The notes beneath the pieces are model-generated. The model was not told the DNA's origin and made no database searches. It saw nothing but the letters and a program-made list of their open reading frames with translations. Below, in pieces: positions 45,870 through 54,897 of a stretch of 64,000 bases of DNA (positions are counted from its first letter, which is position 1; every line of letters begins with the position of its first letter). Origin of the DNA: Chryseobacterium sp. CH21 (GTDB taxonomy: Bacteria > Bacteroidota > Bacteroidia > Flavobacteriales > Weeksellaceae); the NCBI RefSeq assembly GCF_004119445.1, contig NZ_QICI01000045.1, forward strand, positions 1 to 64,000, given 5' to 3'. A program made the position numbers and the translations under genes.

Positions 45870-47111
45870 ATGAAAAGAGTTGTCATTACAGGTCTTGGCG
45901 CAGTGACGCCTTTGGGAAATAATGTCGAAGAATTTTGGCAAAACAGTATCAATGGAGTGAGTGGAGCAAACAAAATCACCCATTTTGACACAGAAAAGTT
46001 TAAAGTACATTTTGCTTGTGAAGTTAAAAACTTTGATCCAAAAGCTCATTTAACCCACAACGAAATCAAAAGAAGTGATTTATTTTCACAATATGCCATG
46101 TACTCCACTGCGGAGGCACTCAAAGATTCCGGGCTTGAGCTGGAAAACATGGACCCATTTGATGTAGGTGTTATCTGGGGGACAGGACAGGGCGGAATGT
46201 GGACTTTCGAAAGTGAGGTCATGAATTTCGCTTCTGGTGATGGAACACCAAGATTCAATCCTTTCTTTGTACCAAAATTCATTGCTAATATGGCTTCGGG
46301 AATGATTTCTATGAAATATGGGCTTCAGGGAATCAATTATACCACTGTTTCTGCATGTGCAACAGGAAATACGGCATTGATGGATGCCTTCAATTATATC
46401 CGTCTTGGAAAAGCAAAAGTAATTGTGAGCGGCGGTTCTGAGGCTGCTATTTCTCCGGCTTCAATAGGAGGATTTTCTATTATGAAAGCGATGTCTACAA
46501 GAAATGACGATTTTGCAACTGCCAGTCGTCCTTACGATGCAGACAGAGATGGTTTTGTAATGGGTGAAGGTTCCGGAACTTTAATTCTGGAAGAATATGA
46601 ACATGCCAAAGCAAGAGGAGCAAAAATCTACGCAGAATTGGTAGGTGCAGCGATGACAGCGGATGCCTATCATATGACAGCACCTCATCCTGATGGTGTT
46701 GGAGCAATCAAAGCAATGCAGCTGGCTCTTAACGAAGCAGAGATCAATGTAGATGATATTGACTATATTAATCCACATGCCACTTCTACTCCATTGGGAG
46801 ATCTGGTTGAACTGAATGGGATTAATAAATTATTTAAAGGAAGCAAAAATCTTGATATCAGTGCCACTAAATCTATGACAGGCCACCTTCTAGGAGCTGC
46901 GGGAGCTGTTGAGGCTATTCTTTCTATTAAAGCTATTCAAAACGGAATTATTCCGCCAACGATTAATCTTCATTCTATTGATGAAAATATTCCACAGGAT
47001 ATTAATATTGTGTTTGGAGAAGCAAAAGAAAAAGATATTACCTATGCTTTAAGCAATGCCTTTGGGTTTGGAGGGCACAATGCGACATTAATTTTCAAGA
47101 AATTCATATAA
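45870..47111 (+). CDS. fabF: Beta-ketoacyl-ACP synthase II
   Basis: 413-residue condensing enzyme. The catalytic triad is clear: Cys163 in VSACATGN, His303 in NPHATSTP and His339 in SMTGHLLGAAG. The N-terminal RVVITGLGAVTPLGN and C-terminal SNAFGFGGHNATLIF are typical of FabF. It ends the tetR-thiolase-thioesterase operon, not a usual fatty-acid synthesis cluster (no acpP or fabG nearby), so it may be a second copy with a special role, for example in fatty-acid adjustment or a secondary lipid. Confidence 0.93.
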   Translation: MKRVVITGLGAVTPLGNNVEEFWQNSINGVSGANKITHFDTEKFKVHFACEVKNFDPKAHLTHNEIKRSDLFSQYAMYSTAEALKDSGLELENMDPFDVGVIWGTGQGGMWTFESEVMNFASGDGTPRFNPFFVPKFIANMASGMISMKYGLQGINYTTVSACATGNTALMDAFNYIRLGKAKVIVSGGSEAAISPASIGGFSIMKAMSTRNDDFATASRPYDADRDGFVMGEGSGTLILEEYEHAKARGAKIYAELVGAAMTADAYHMTAPHPDGVGAIKAMQLALNEAEINVDDIDYINPHATSTPLGDLVELNGINKLFKGSKNLDISATKSMTGHLLGAAGAVEAILSIKAIQNGIIPPTINLHSIDENIPQDINIVFGEAKEKDITYALSNAFGFGGHNATLIFKKFI

Positions 47112-47130
47112 TTTGAATTCAAATAATTGA

Positions 47131-47166
47131 AAAAATCCCTGTATGGCCTTCATACAGGGCTTTTTT
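47131..47166 (+). terminator. Terminator after fabF
   Basis: CCCTGTATG (47137-47145) pairs with CATACAGGG (47151-47159) around five bases, then C and T6. An A5 tract precedes it, so it may also serve the convergent gene. Confidence 0.8.
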
Positions 47167-47187
47167 ATTCTACCTTATCTTTACCTG

Positions 47188-47619
47188 TTACATAAAATCA
47201 GTATCAGGAATGAAAAGGCCGCTCTCATTATCTACAATCGGGATATAAAGTCTCTCCCATTCTTTACCGTTCATCATATCCCAGCTATGTCCGGCCCCTT
47301 TAAGATCTTCAGCTAAAAGAATGATTCCTGGTTCAATAATAAATGTAGATCCATCTGTTACTTTAAATCTTACACTCCCCTTAATGGTAATAACATATTG
47401 CCTTCTGGGTGCCGGATGGTCATTTTTTTCCCATTCTTCCGTTTCATTACTCATCCAGAAAACGGTAGCTTTTATATGTTTAAGAGTGGGCATTCTACCT
47501 TTCTCAAAAGTACATGAGCCATCAGGATTATTAATCAGTCTTATGGCTGGAATAAATCCCATAGATGTTTCCAGGTCTACATTTATATTTTTGTGATTTT
47601 CATCTTGTCCATTCATCAT
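47188..47619 (-). CDS. Cupin-like hypothetical protein
   Basis: About 143 residues with a beta-rich core that looks like a cupin: VRFKVTDGSTFIIEPGIILLAEDLKGAGHSW, where the G-x-x-x-x-P-G and G-H motifs are metal-site like. No known enzyme is evident. I start at MMNGQDENHK (47619); the frame is open to 47679 but the extension looks like non-coding AT-rich sequence. Transcribed alone, convergent with fabF. Confidence 0.6.
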   Translation of the reverse strand: MMNGQDENHKNINVDLETSMGFIPAIRLINNPDGSCTFEKGRMPTLKHIKATVFWMSNETEEWEKNDHPAPRRQYVITIKGSVRFKVTDGSTFIIEPGIILLAEDLKGAGHSWDMMNGKEWERLYIPIVDNESGLFIPDTDFM

Positions 47620-47729
47620 TCTATTATACTTTAAAGCTAAAAGATTTATATAAATGTAATTTTTATTTTCGAATTGCAAGACTTATTTTAAAAGAAAAGA
47701 GCAGCCCAATCTGACTGCTCTTTTTATCT

Positions 47730-48485
47730 TTACGCTTTCAACCATTCTGAGGAAGAAAGGTAATTCTGATCAGGATAATAGATGAACAGACAGTTTTTTC
47801 CTTTAATCGTATTGATTATAGACTGTGTCAGCTCTCTTGGAACGGCAGGGCATCCCCAGCTTCTTCCGATTCTTTTGTGCATACTGGCAAATGCATCACT
47901 TACATAATCCGCACCATGCATTACAATTGCCCTTCTGTATGCAGCATCATTAAAGCCTTTATCCATTCCTAATAATTTAAGAGAGTATCCGTTATCACCC
48001 TGATAGGTAGCATCCGTGATATAAAATCCAAGACTGCTCTGCAGCGAACTTTCCTTGTTAGAAAAATTCGTCGCAAATTCTTCGCCTGTATTTTTTCCGT
48101 GTGCTACTAAAGAGTTGAACAGAACTTTTTTGTCTTCCAGGTCAATGATCCACAGTCTTTTTGTGTTAGAAGACATAGAAAAATCGCAGATAGTAAGTAA
48201 ATGCGAGTCCTGGGTAAGCAATCCTGCTTTTTTTAAATTTTCATAACCAGTTAATGCTTTTGAGAACACTTCATAGTTCAGTTCATGTTCCGGGTCAAAG
48301 GCAATAGATTGGTACAATGCTTCTGATGAAGATACAGATGTAATGCTCTTCTCAGATTTCGTTTCAGCTACTTTTTCAGTTTTCGTTGTTGTTACATTCT
48401 CACTTTTCGCCGCTACTCTTGGGGAAATGTAGAATGAAGTCGTCACCATGTAAACAAGGCCTAATACACTATAAAATCCTTTCAT
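47730..48485 (-). CDS. Murein L,D-transpeptidase catalytic domain protein
   Basis: 251-residue exported protein of the YkuD_2 type. A hydrophobic N-terminus (MKGFYSVLGLVYMVTTSFY) is followed by a Thr/Lys/Glu-rich linker of about 35 residues, then the domain: LLTICDFSMSSNTKRLWIIDL, AIVMHGADYVSD with the catalytic His, and RSWGCPAV with the active-site Cys. In this family the Cys forms an acyl-enzyme with a murein tetrapeptide or related amide. A role in wall remodelling in the periplasm is inferred. Confidence 0.88.
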   Translation of the reverse strand: MKGFYSVLGLVYMVTTSFYISPRVAAKSENVTTTKTEKVAETKSEKSITSVSSSEALYQSIAFDPEHELNYEVFSKALTGYENLKKAGLLTQDSHLLTICDFSMSSNTKRLWIIDLEDKKVLFNSLVAHGKNTGEEFATNFSNKESSLQSSLGFYITDATYQGDNGYSLKLLGMDKGFNDAAYRRAIVMHGADYVSDAFASMHKRIGRSWGCPAVPRELTQSIINTIKGKNCLFIYYPDQNYLSSSEWLKA

Positions 48486-48515
48486 TCAATACTATATAAA
48501 TCCAAATTAGTGGGG

Positions 48516-48541
48516 CAAAATTATAAAAACATAATTACCAA
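48516..48541 (-). promoter_or_regulatory. Predicted promoter of the L,D-transpeptidase gene
   Basis: On the minus strand TTG (48541-48539) precedes TAATTTTG (48523-48516) with 15 bases between, slightly short of the usual spacing. It lies 31 bases upstream of the ATG at 48485. Confidence 0.4.
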
Positions 48542-48612
48542 GGGGGTATAACTCTAAAAAGTTTAACGCTATTTAAGAAACTTTAACGTCCTGATTTTGT
48601 GAATTAAAGCGA

Positions 48613-49152
48613 TTATTTTTGCGAATCCGGAATAAATTCAAGGCTCACAGAATTCATACAATACCTCAGTCCTGTAGGCTTCGGACCATCATCAAAAACA
48701 TGTCCCAGATGGGAATCACATCTTTTACAAAGCACCTCTACTCTATCCATTCCATAAGACTGATCTCTTACATAATAGACTCCTTCTTTATCAGCTTCAA
48801 AGAAACTTGGCCAGCCACAGCTGCTGGAAAATTTTGAGGTGGAACGGAACAGATGATTTCCGCACACAGCACAATAATATTCACCTACCTCATCAAATTC
48901 ATTGTATTTCCCGGTAAAAGCTCTTTCTGTAGCCGCTTCTCTGGCGATTGCATATAAATCCGGAGCCAGAAGTTTTTTCCATTCTTCATTGGAAACATTG
49001 AGTTTGGTAGTATCGGTTCTGGAATAGTATGGATTGTTTTTTGCTTCTGTATTTTCCATAGGAGGGGGGTTAATGGGTTCGTATTTCTGCGTACATGCCT
49101 GCAGAAAAAATAATAAGATGGGTGAAACTAAAAATTTCATCGTAAATTTCAT
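48613..49152 (-). CDS. msrB: Exported peptide-methionine (R)-S-oxide reductase
   Basis: Reduces methionine-R-sulfoxide in proteins. 179 residues: a lipoprotein signal with lipobox FLQAC (Cys20), a 50-residue linker rich in Pro and Asn, then the MsrB domain. Zinc ligands are Cys94, Cys97, Cys142 and Cys145 (CAVC and CKRC); the catalytic Cys165 is in RYCMNS. GWPSF and SHLGHVFDDGP are the other family blocks. The lipid anchor places repair in the envelope. A start at the second ATG (49140) would shorten the signal by four residues. Confidence 0.94.
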   Translation of the reverse strand: MKFTMKFLVSPILLFFLQACTQKYEPINPPPMENTEAKNNPYYSRTDTTKLNVSNEEWKKLLAPDLYAIAREAATERAFTGKYNEFDEVGEYYCAVCGNHLFRSTSKFSSSCGWPSFFEADKEGVYYVRDQSYGMDRVEVLCKRCDSHLGHVFDDGPKPTGLRYCMNSVSLEFIPDSQK

Positions 49153-49222
49153 TCTTTAACCACAAGTATTTTGAGGTTTAAAAGCTTTTATTAAGATTAA
49201 ACGGTTTCATAACCAAATTTAG

Positions 49223-49230
49223 TAAATTTG
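49223..49230 (+). promoter_or_regulatory. Possible -7 box of the DUF445 gene
   Basis: TAAATTTG matches TAnnTTTG, 5 bases before the ATG at 49236. I see no clear TTG at the proper distance upstream. Confidence 0.35.
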
Positions 49231-49235
49231 AGAAT

Positions 49236-50479
49236 ATGAATGACGAAGCAAAAAGAAAACAACTCAGAAAATATAAAGCATTTGCCACCGGATTATTTGT
49301 CCTGATGGCGGTTATTTTCATTGTTACCACTATTTTACAGAAGTCTAATACCTCTCATTGGATCGGCTATGTACGGGCATTTGCTGAGGCCGCTATGGTA
49401 GGGGCTCTTGCTGACTGGTTTGCAGTGACCGCATTATTTCGTCATCCTCTGGGGCTTCCCATTCCTCATACCAATCTGATCGAAAACAGTAAACAGAGAC
49501 TGGGAGACAACCTTGGGAGCTTTGTGGTGGGCAACTTCCTTTCTCCTCAGAATATCCGTCCTTATATCCAAAAACTTAAAGTTTCTAATTTTGTTGGGGA
49601 ATGGCTGGGCAAGGAAAAAAGCCAGGAGATTTTGATTAAAAATCTTTCTGATATTGTTCTTGATATTCTTAATAAGCTTGATGATTCTACCGTAAGCCAG
49701 TTTATCAGTAAAAAGGTTTCTGAAATGACAGATGATATCAAACTGAATAAAGTAGTTGGAAACGGAATCGGTTATATTCTGGAAAAAATGATCATCAGAG
49801 AATCATCACCAATCTTTCGAAACAGATCAAAGAATACATCATTGAAAACGATGAAATGATTCAGGAACGGGTAAAGAAAGGAAGCTATTCATTCATCCCG
49901 TCTTTTGTAGATACTAAAATTGCCGATAAAATTGCCGACGGACTTTCTGATTTTTTCAAAGAAATAGAAGAAAATCCTGAGCATGAAGTAAGAGGACTAA
50001 TTACACAAAAAATTCATGAGTTCTCCGTTGATCTGAAAGAAGATCCGAAATGGGATGAAGAGTTTAAAACTATCAAAAACGGTCTTCTGAAAAATGACAA
50101 ACTGGATGAATATTCCAACGACATCTGGGTTTCCATCAAAAAAACGCTGATGAAAGAACTTCAGGAGGAAAACTCGGCGTTGAAAAACTATCTTACTAAA
50201 AACCTGAATGAATTTGCCCAGAATTTAAAAACCGATGAAAACCTTCAGAACAAAATTGACCATTGGGTTCGGGTAACGGCTTATAAATATATTCTGAAAA
50301 ACACCCATCAGTTCGGGAACCTCATCAGTACTACCGTTGGGAACTGGCAAGGGAAAGAATTGAGCGAAAAGCTGGAACTGGAAGTAGGAAAAGACCTTCA
50401 GTTTATCCGGGTCAACGGAACGCTTGTTGGTGGACTGGTCGGATTGATCATCTACACCATCGCTCACTTTTTCATTTAA
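49236..50479 (+). pseudogene. DUF445 family membrane protein, frameshifted as sequenced
   Basis: Fits the DUF445 (YjiN-type) membrane family of unknown function. The N-terminal frame has a helix at about 15-33, the family block AEAAMVGALADWFAVTALFRHPLGLPIPHTN and a long helical region. The second frame, 49856-50479, continues the coiled helices and ends with a C-terminal helix (VGGLVGLIIYTIAHFFI). One missing A near 49801 separates them; restored, the sequence reads MIIREIITNLSKQIKEYIIE and gives 414 residues, normal for the family. The following gene starts 26 bases on. Confidence 0.88.
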
Positions 50480-50505
50480 AAACTAAAATCCACGATAACC
50501 CTACC

Positions 50506-51396
50506 ATGAAAAAAATTTTCAGTGTATTCTTTTTCTTTTCCCTCACATTTTTTCTCTGCCAGAAAGTTGAATTAAAAAAAATAACAGATTCTTCCCAGAC
50601 TTTCACCGGAGAAATCGGAGGAATACCGATTACTATTGAACTCAATTATACAGGTATTGTAGATTGTAACCAGTACCAGCATTATGTGGATGGATGGTAT
50701 TATTATGACAAATACAAAAAGAAAATTTCCCTTACCGGAATATATGACTATTATGGAAATCTGTCATTGTATAATTTCGGAAGCAAACAAAAACAAAACT
50801 CTAAGTTTTTAAAAGAGCAGATCACATCTCTTCAGAAAGTAGAAAAGACTGATGAAATAGCACAAAAATTACAACCAAAGGAATCTATTATATTCGAAAA
50901 TATTAGCGCAAATAACAACCCGATTCCCGGGCATTTTTATCTGGGCAAAAAGGTTCAGCCTGCCAAGTTATTTACAGGCAATGCGATGATCTACCGCCTC
51001 AACAATTATTTGTATTTACCGAATAATAAAAAGATCAACACCTATGATTTCATTAATAAAGCAGGTGGAAACGAGTTGATCTCCTATGCTTCGGGAGAAA
51101 ACAAAAACAGAGTGCTGCTCTATTTTGAGCAAACATCAAATTTTAATGCCTGTGGAAGATGTGGGGCCAGTGAAGGTGAGAAAGGCTACAGGGTTCTTTA
51201 TTTTACGAAAGACTGGAATTATAAAAACTATGAAGAATTCCTCATAGAAAGCTGTCTGGAAAACATTTATGATGCTACCAAAACAAAATCCAAAGACAAG
51301 CAAACGATCAAATATAAAATAGGTAAATCTGATAACACACCAGCTCATACACTTACTGTTGATATTAAGAATGCAACCGTTGTAAAATCAAAATAA
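50506..51396 (+). CDS. Exported hypothetical protein
   Basis: 296 residues with a signal peptide (MKKIFSVFFFFSLTFFLCQ). The mature part is beta-rich and tyrosine-rich (HYVDGWYYYDKYKKK, GIYDYYGNLSLYNFG) and includes a CGRCG motif near residue 216 and a further Cys near 248. I do not recognise a family. The first 100 residues, with FTGEIGGIPITIELN, look like the start of proteins that carry a repeated sheet. It may be cotranscribed with the DUF445 gene. Confidence 0.7.
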   Translation: MKKIFSVFFFFSLTFFLCQKVELKKITDSSQTFTGEIGGIPITIELNYTGIVDCNQYQHYVDGWYYYDKYKKKISLTGIYDYYGNLSLYNFGSKQKQNSKFLKEQITSLQKVEKTDEIAQKLQPKESIIFENISANNNPIPGHFYLGKKVQPAKLFTGNAMIYRLNNYLYLPNNKKINTYDFINKAGGNELISYASGENKNRVLLYFEQTSNFNACGRCGASEGEKGYRVLYFTKDWNYKNYEEFLIESCLENIYDATKTKSKDKQTIKYKIGKSDNTPAHTLTVDIKNATVVKSK

Positions 51397-51426
51397 AAAA
51401 GAGAGTTTTATCAACTCTCTTTTTGT
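51397..51426. terminator. Bidirectional terminator
   Basis: GAGAGTT (51401-51407) pairs with AACTCTC (51413-51419), flanked by A6 and T5. It separates the hypothetical gene from the convergent pyrD; its last bases touch the pyrD stop region. Confidence 0.75.
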
Positions 51427-52466
51427 TATGATCTTGGTAATCTGCTTGCTCTTTTCAGAATTTCCTTGTTGATTTCGTTGATCAATTCCGGACCTTCATA
51501 AATAAATCCGGTATACAGCTGGATCAGGCTGGCACCTGCATCTAATTTCTCCATAGCATCTTTTGCAGAATGAATTCCTCCTACCCCTATAATCGGGAAT
51601 GCTCTGTTACTTTTATCAGAAAGATATTTAATCATTTTTGTACTTCTCTCACGGATAGGCTTTCCGCTTAATCCTCCGTTTCCGATCTGTTCTAAGACTT
51701 CCGGAGAGGTTTTCAGTCCTTCTCTGTTTACTGAAGTGTTGGACACTACAATACCATCAATCTTTGTTTCTGCAATCAGCTCAATGATTTCATCTAACTG
51801 ATTGTGATTAAGATCCGGAGCGATTTTCAGTAATATTGGTTTCTGTACAGATTTTGACTGGTTTATTTTCTTCACTTCTGTGATCAGCTCTCTCAGATAG
51901 TCTACATCTTCAAGTTTGGCGTGGCTTCCTACATTCGGGCAGCTTACATTCAGTACAAAGTAATCTACATGAGGATGAAGACCTTCAAAACAGTCCAGAT
52001 AATCCTGGGTATAATTTTCCGGGGTGGTATCTGTATTTTTTCCAATGTTTCCACCGATGATTATTTTTCCTTTATTGGATTTCAATTTTTCGATAGCAGC
52101 TTCGAGACCTTCGTTGTTGAATCCCATTCTGTTGATGATTCCGCCATCTTCAATAAGACGGAACAGTCTTTTCTTAGGATTTCCGGACTGAGCTCTTGGA
52201 GTTACCGTCCCGATTTCTACAAATCCGAATCCCAGATCTCCTAATTCGTTAAATAACACTGCATTTTTATCGAAACCGGCAGCCAGTCCTACAGGATTTT
52301 TAAATTTCAATCCAAAGACTTCTCTTTCCAGACGTTTGTCTTCAATAGGTTTTGGTAAAAACAGTTTGGTAAGAAATCCAAAATTTTTAAGCATTGAAAA
52401 TGTAAAATGATGAACTTCTTCAGGGTCAAATTTGAAAAGGATCGGACGAATGAGCGATTTGTACAT
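51426..52466 (-). CDS. pyrD: Dihydroorotate dehydrogenase (quinone)
   Basis: Oxidises dihydroorotate to orotate and passes electrons to the quinone pool, in pyrimidine synthesis. The 346-residue class 2 enzyme has the N-terminal extension [21 protein letters not shown] that binds membrane and quinone, then [15 protein letters not shown], the [19 protein letters not shown] block, NVSCPN with the catalytic Ser position, and the FMN phosphate site IIGVGGI. The C-terminus [13 protein letters not shown] is also typical. Stands alone, followed by a shared terminator. Confidence 0.96.
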   Translation of the reverse strand: MYKSLIRPILFKFDPEEVHHFTFSMLKNFGFLTKLFLPKPIEDKRLEREVFGLKFKNPVGLAAGFDKNAVLFNELGDLGFGFVEIGTVTPRAQSGNPKKRLFRLIEDGGIINRMGFNNEGLEAAIEKLKSNKGKIIIGGNIGKNTDTTPENYTQDYLDCFEGLHPHVDYFVLNVSCPNVGSHAKLEDVDYLRELITEVKKINQSKSVQKPILLKIAPDLNHNQLDEIIELIAETKIDGIVVSNTSVNREGLKTSPEVLEQIGNGGLSGKPIRERSTKMIKYLSDKSNRAFPIIGVGGIHSAKDAMEKLDAGASLIQLYTGFIYEGPELINEINKEILKRASRLPRS

Positions 52467-52567
52467 TGAAAAAAAGTTTTACAAAATTACTCATTTTAAA
52501 ATTAATCTCAGATTATCCTATGATATTTTATCAAAATGCTTGATCTATAGTATCTATAAGCTGGAAA
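52467..52567. other. Intergenic region upstream of pyrD
   Basis: AT-rich and without a gene. It should contain the pyrD promoter (minus strand), but I did not find a clear TAnnTTTG box. The repeat pair begins right after it. Confidence 0.4.
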
Positions 52568-52770
52568 CAAATCTATGTACGTTGCAAATGAGTAAACTAT
52601 TTTAACGTTATGATCGCAAAGAAATAGGACAATCCTGAAAACATTTTTTGTTCGCAAGGGCGTTTCACTAAGCGAAGTGCACATTATAAATCCTTGCTGA
52701 ACGAAGTGCCTCAGCGATCGAAAATAAAATTATGTATTAGCTAAACTTTGCGAGCATTGCGTTATAACAA
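52568..52770. repeat. About 203-bp tandem repeat, copy 1
   Basis: One of two imperfect copies spaced 209 bp apart. Shared words include ATCGCAAAGAAATA, CGTTTCACTAAGCGAAGTGC, ACATTATAAATCCTTGCTGA, ACGAAGTGCC and AACTTTGCGA. The sequence has no long open frame. Copy 1 starts CAAATCTATGTACG and ends GCGTTATAACAA. Confidence 0.8.
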
Positions 52771-52776
52771 CGGGTA

Positions 52777-52979
52777 CAATCTGTGTACGCTACAAATCAG
52801 TGAGATTTTTTAACGCTACGATCGCAAAGAAATATCACCATCCTGAAAACATTTTTTGGCCGCAAAGGCGTTTCACTAAGCGAAGTGCACATTATAAATC
52901 CTTGCTGAACGAAGTGCCCTTGCGATCGGAAATAAAAACCATGTATTAGTTAAACTTTGCGACCATTGCGTTAAAACAA
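52777..52979. repeat. About 203-bp tandem repeat, copy 2
   Basis: Second copy of the repeat at 52568-52770, with scattered mismatches and single-base indels. Starts CAATCTGTGTACG and ends GCGTTAAAACAA. Both copies carry the internal word CGAAGTGC twice, which may show an older, smaller repeat unit. No gene in either. Confidence 0.8.
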
Positions 52980-53003
52980 TAGAAGCAGAGAAATACCTTC
53001 CCC

Positions 53004-53018
53004 AACCTTGTCAAGGTT
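53004..53018. repeat. Palindrome AACCTTGTCAAGGTT
   Basis: A 7-bp perfect stem with a one-base centre, located between the 209-bp repeat pair and the truC stop. A second palindrome, AAAATCTTAAGATTTT at 53023-53038, overlaps the stop codon of truC. Either could act as a weak terminator. Confidence 0.5.
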
Positions 53019-53028
53019 ATTTAAAATC

Positions 53029-53736
53029 TTAAGATTTTAATGAAGAGTACGCGCTCAGGTCAAATTTCAGAATATCTCCTACTCTTTTGAATTCCTCATC
53101 TATAGTAGCATTTACGGTAATTCTTTCGTTAGAAAGAGGATGATTGAAAATTAGCTGGTGTGCATGAAGCGTCATTTTGCTGATCTCAAATGTTTGAAGC
53201 CACAATTTATTTTGTTTATTGCAGCCGTGTTTTCGGCAACCTAAAATAGGATGCAGAATATGTTTAAAATGTTTTCTCAACTGATGAAACCTTCCGGTTT
53301 CAGGAATTGCCTCTACCAAAGAATATCTAGAAGTCTGATGCTTTAGAAAAGGTAAATCTATTTCTGAAGTCTGCAAACGGCGATAGTTTGTAACGGCGTT
53401 TTGTTTGACTTCATTTTCATTAACCAAATCATAATCAATGGTTTCTTCTTCTTTTGTCCAGCCCCGAAGAATGGCCAGATACTTCTTCTCCACTTCTCGT
53501 GATGCAAACTGTTCACTCATGATTCTAAGAGTATCTTTATCTAGGGTAAACAGCAGAACACCCGAAGTTTTTCGGTCTAACCGGTGTACAGGATACACTT
53601 TTTGCCCAATCTGTTTCTTCAGCTCCTGAATAGCATAAGTATCGGCTTCTCCCGCATAGAAAGATTTATGAACCAGTAATCCGCTGGGCTTGTTAATGGC
53701 TATAATATGTTCGTCACGATAAAGAATTTCTAACAT
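53029..53736 (-). CDS. truC: tRNA pseudouridine synthase C
   Basis: 235-residue RluA-type pseudouridine synthase, expected to modify U65 in tRNA. The catalytic Asp54 is in HRLDRKTSGVLL. It follows E. coli TruC along its length (MLEILYRDEHIIAINKPSG, REVEKKYLAILRGW, AVTNYRRL, ETGRFHQLRKHFKHILHPILG). The final block reads GCRKHGCNKQN where many relatives have GD-x-x-HG-D, that is, Asp to Cys at two sites; these are not the catalytic residue. Transcribed with or near the esterase gene upstream (24-base gap). Confidence 0.9.
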   Translation of the reverse strand: MLEILYRDEHIIAINKPSGLLVHKSFYAGEADTYAIQELKKQIGQKVYPVHRLDRKTSGVLLFTLDKDTLRIMSEQFASREVEKKYLAILRGWTKEEETIDYDLVNENEVKQNAVTNYRRLQTSEIDLPFLKHQTSRYSLVEAIPETGRFHQLRKHFKHILHPILGCRKHGCNKQNKLWLQTFEISKMTLHAHQLIFNHPLSNERITVNATIDEEFKRVGDILKFDLSAYSSLKS

Positions 53737-53760
53737 GGTGCAAAAGTAGAGGTTTTTTGA

Positions 53761-54816
53761 TTATTCCTCAAATATCAGGTGTTCATTAAAAAATGGCAGC
53801 ATTTGATTTTCAATTCTTCCGTTTTCCTTACTGACCTCACTGCCGTGCGTGCCTATATATTCTTCAGCTTCATGTTTTATTTTCAGCATTTCAAGATTTT
53901 TACTCAGAGTCATACAGTTTATGGGAATGGTTTTGGATTCATCATTTCTTCCCCAGTCAAATTTTATGGCCTTCAGTTTTTTAATGTTGTCGTAATGTGA
54001 AAAAATTAATTCAGAGGTAGAATTTTTCTTTAGTTCTTGGGCTACAGAAGCATTCACTTTCAAATGATCTTCCTCAAAAGAATAAGGAAAATCTGCATAG
54101 AAAGGAGATTTGTTTTCATTTCCGTTATAAGCTCTTGCAATGGCGAAAATCATATTGGTTCTTGCATTTTCACGTTTTGAAAGATCAGAAACATCTTTAA
54201 TATTGTTCAGGTTTTTATACAGATCAATTTCATTGATTGTAAAAAACTGAGCATCAAGAACTGCCGGAGAAAGTGCATAAACCGAAGAAAAAACTTCAGG
54301 GTGCAGAAAAGCATTCCGCAAAGCTCCATTTCCTCCCATTGAATGCCCGGTAATTCCCCGACTGTCTTTATCAGCAATAGTTCTGTAGTTCTTATCAATA
54401 AAATCTACCAGCTCAATGGATGTAAAATCTGACCAGTTTCCTGAAGACTTTGAATTGGTATAAAAGCTTCCTTTAAACACGGTGCTCTCATCCGGCATTA
54501 CCATAATAACAGGTTTTATTTTTTTTGAGCTGATAGCACAGTCAATAATACGATTCATCCTATCTCTGCTGACCAATAAACTGTCATTCCAGAAAAAGCC
54601 ATGCAAAAAATAAATAACAGGATATCTTTTTGAAGATTTTTCATAATCCGGAGGAAGATACACTGATACTCTGCGCCTGGGATTTTCTCCCACTTTATTC
54701 TGTAAAGTTTTGGCTGTAATATAAGTTATAACCACCTTTCCTTCAGGAATTTTTTGTGCCCATAAAAACTGAGCCAACAAGACAAACATTATCAATAGGA
54801 ATCCTGATTTTTTCAT
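53761..54816 (-). CDS. Exported esterase (PF00756-type alpha/beta hydrolase)
   Basis: 351 residues. Signal peptide MKKSGFLLIMFVLLAQFLWA, then an alpha/beta hydrolase domain of the esterase D / mycolyltransferase group: RRRVSVYLPPDYEKSSKRYPVIYFLHGF, the nucleophile in GHSMGGNGAL, and the late His likely in GTHGSEV. The acid is less certain. Members often act on acetyl or feruloyl esters of glycans, but nothing in this context points to a substrate. It is envelope or extracellular. Confidence 0.87.
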   Translation of the reverse strand: MKKSGFLLIMFVLLAQFLWAQKIPEGKVVITYITAKTLQNKVGENPRRRVSVYLPPDYEKSSKRYPVIYFLHGFFWNDSLLVSRDRMNRIIDCAISSKKIKPVIMVMPDESTVFKGSFYTNSKSSGNWSDFTSIELVDFIDKNYRTIADKDSRGITGHSMGGNGALRNAFLHPEVFSSVYALSPAVLDAQFFTINEIDLYKNLNNIKDVSDLSKRENARTNMIFAIARAYNGNENKSPFYADFPYSFEEDHLKVNASVAQELKKNSTSELIFSHYDNIKKLKAIKFDWGRNDESKTIPINCMTLSKNLEMLKIKHEAEEYIGTHGSEVSKENGRIENQMLPFFNEHLIFEE

Positions 54817-54897
54817 TGTGATATTTTAGGTAAACCAAATGTCGGTAAATTGTCTCAAAACAAGATAATAATAGAAGGTTTTTATGCTGTTACTATT
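54817..54897. other. Gap between the esterase gene and the dispersed repeat
   Basis: No gene and no clear regulatory site seen. AT-rich. Confidence 0.4.

Noticed and set aside
47620..47679. N-terminal extension of the cupin-like protein (MQFENKNYIYINLLALKYNR)
   Set aside because: AT-rich and promoter-like; MMNGQ is a more natural start.
52568..52979. Riboswitch or tRNA in the pyrD-truC gap
   Set aside because: No cloverleaf, no known riboswitch motif; the sequence is explained by the 209-bp duplication.
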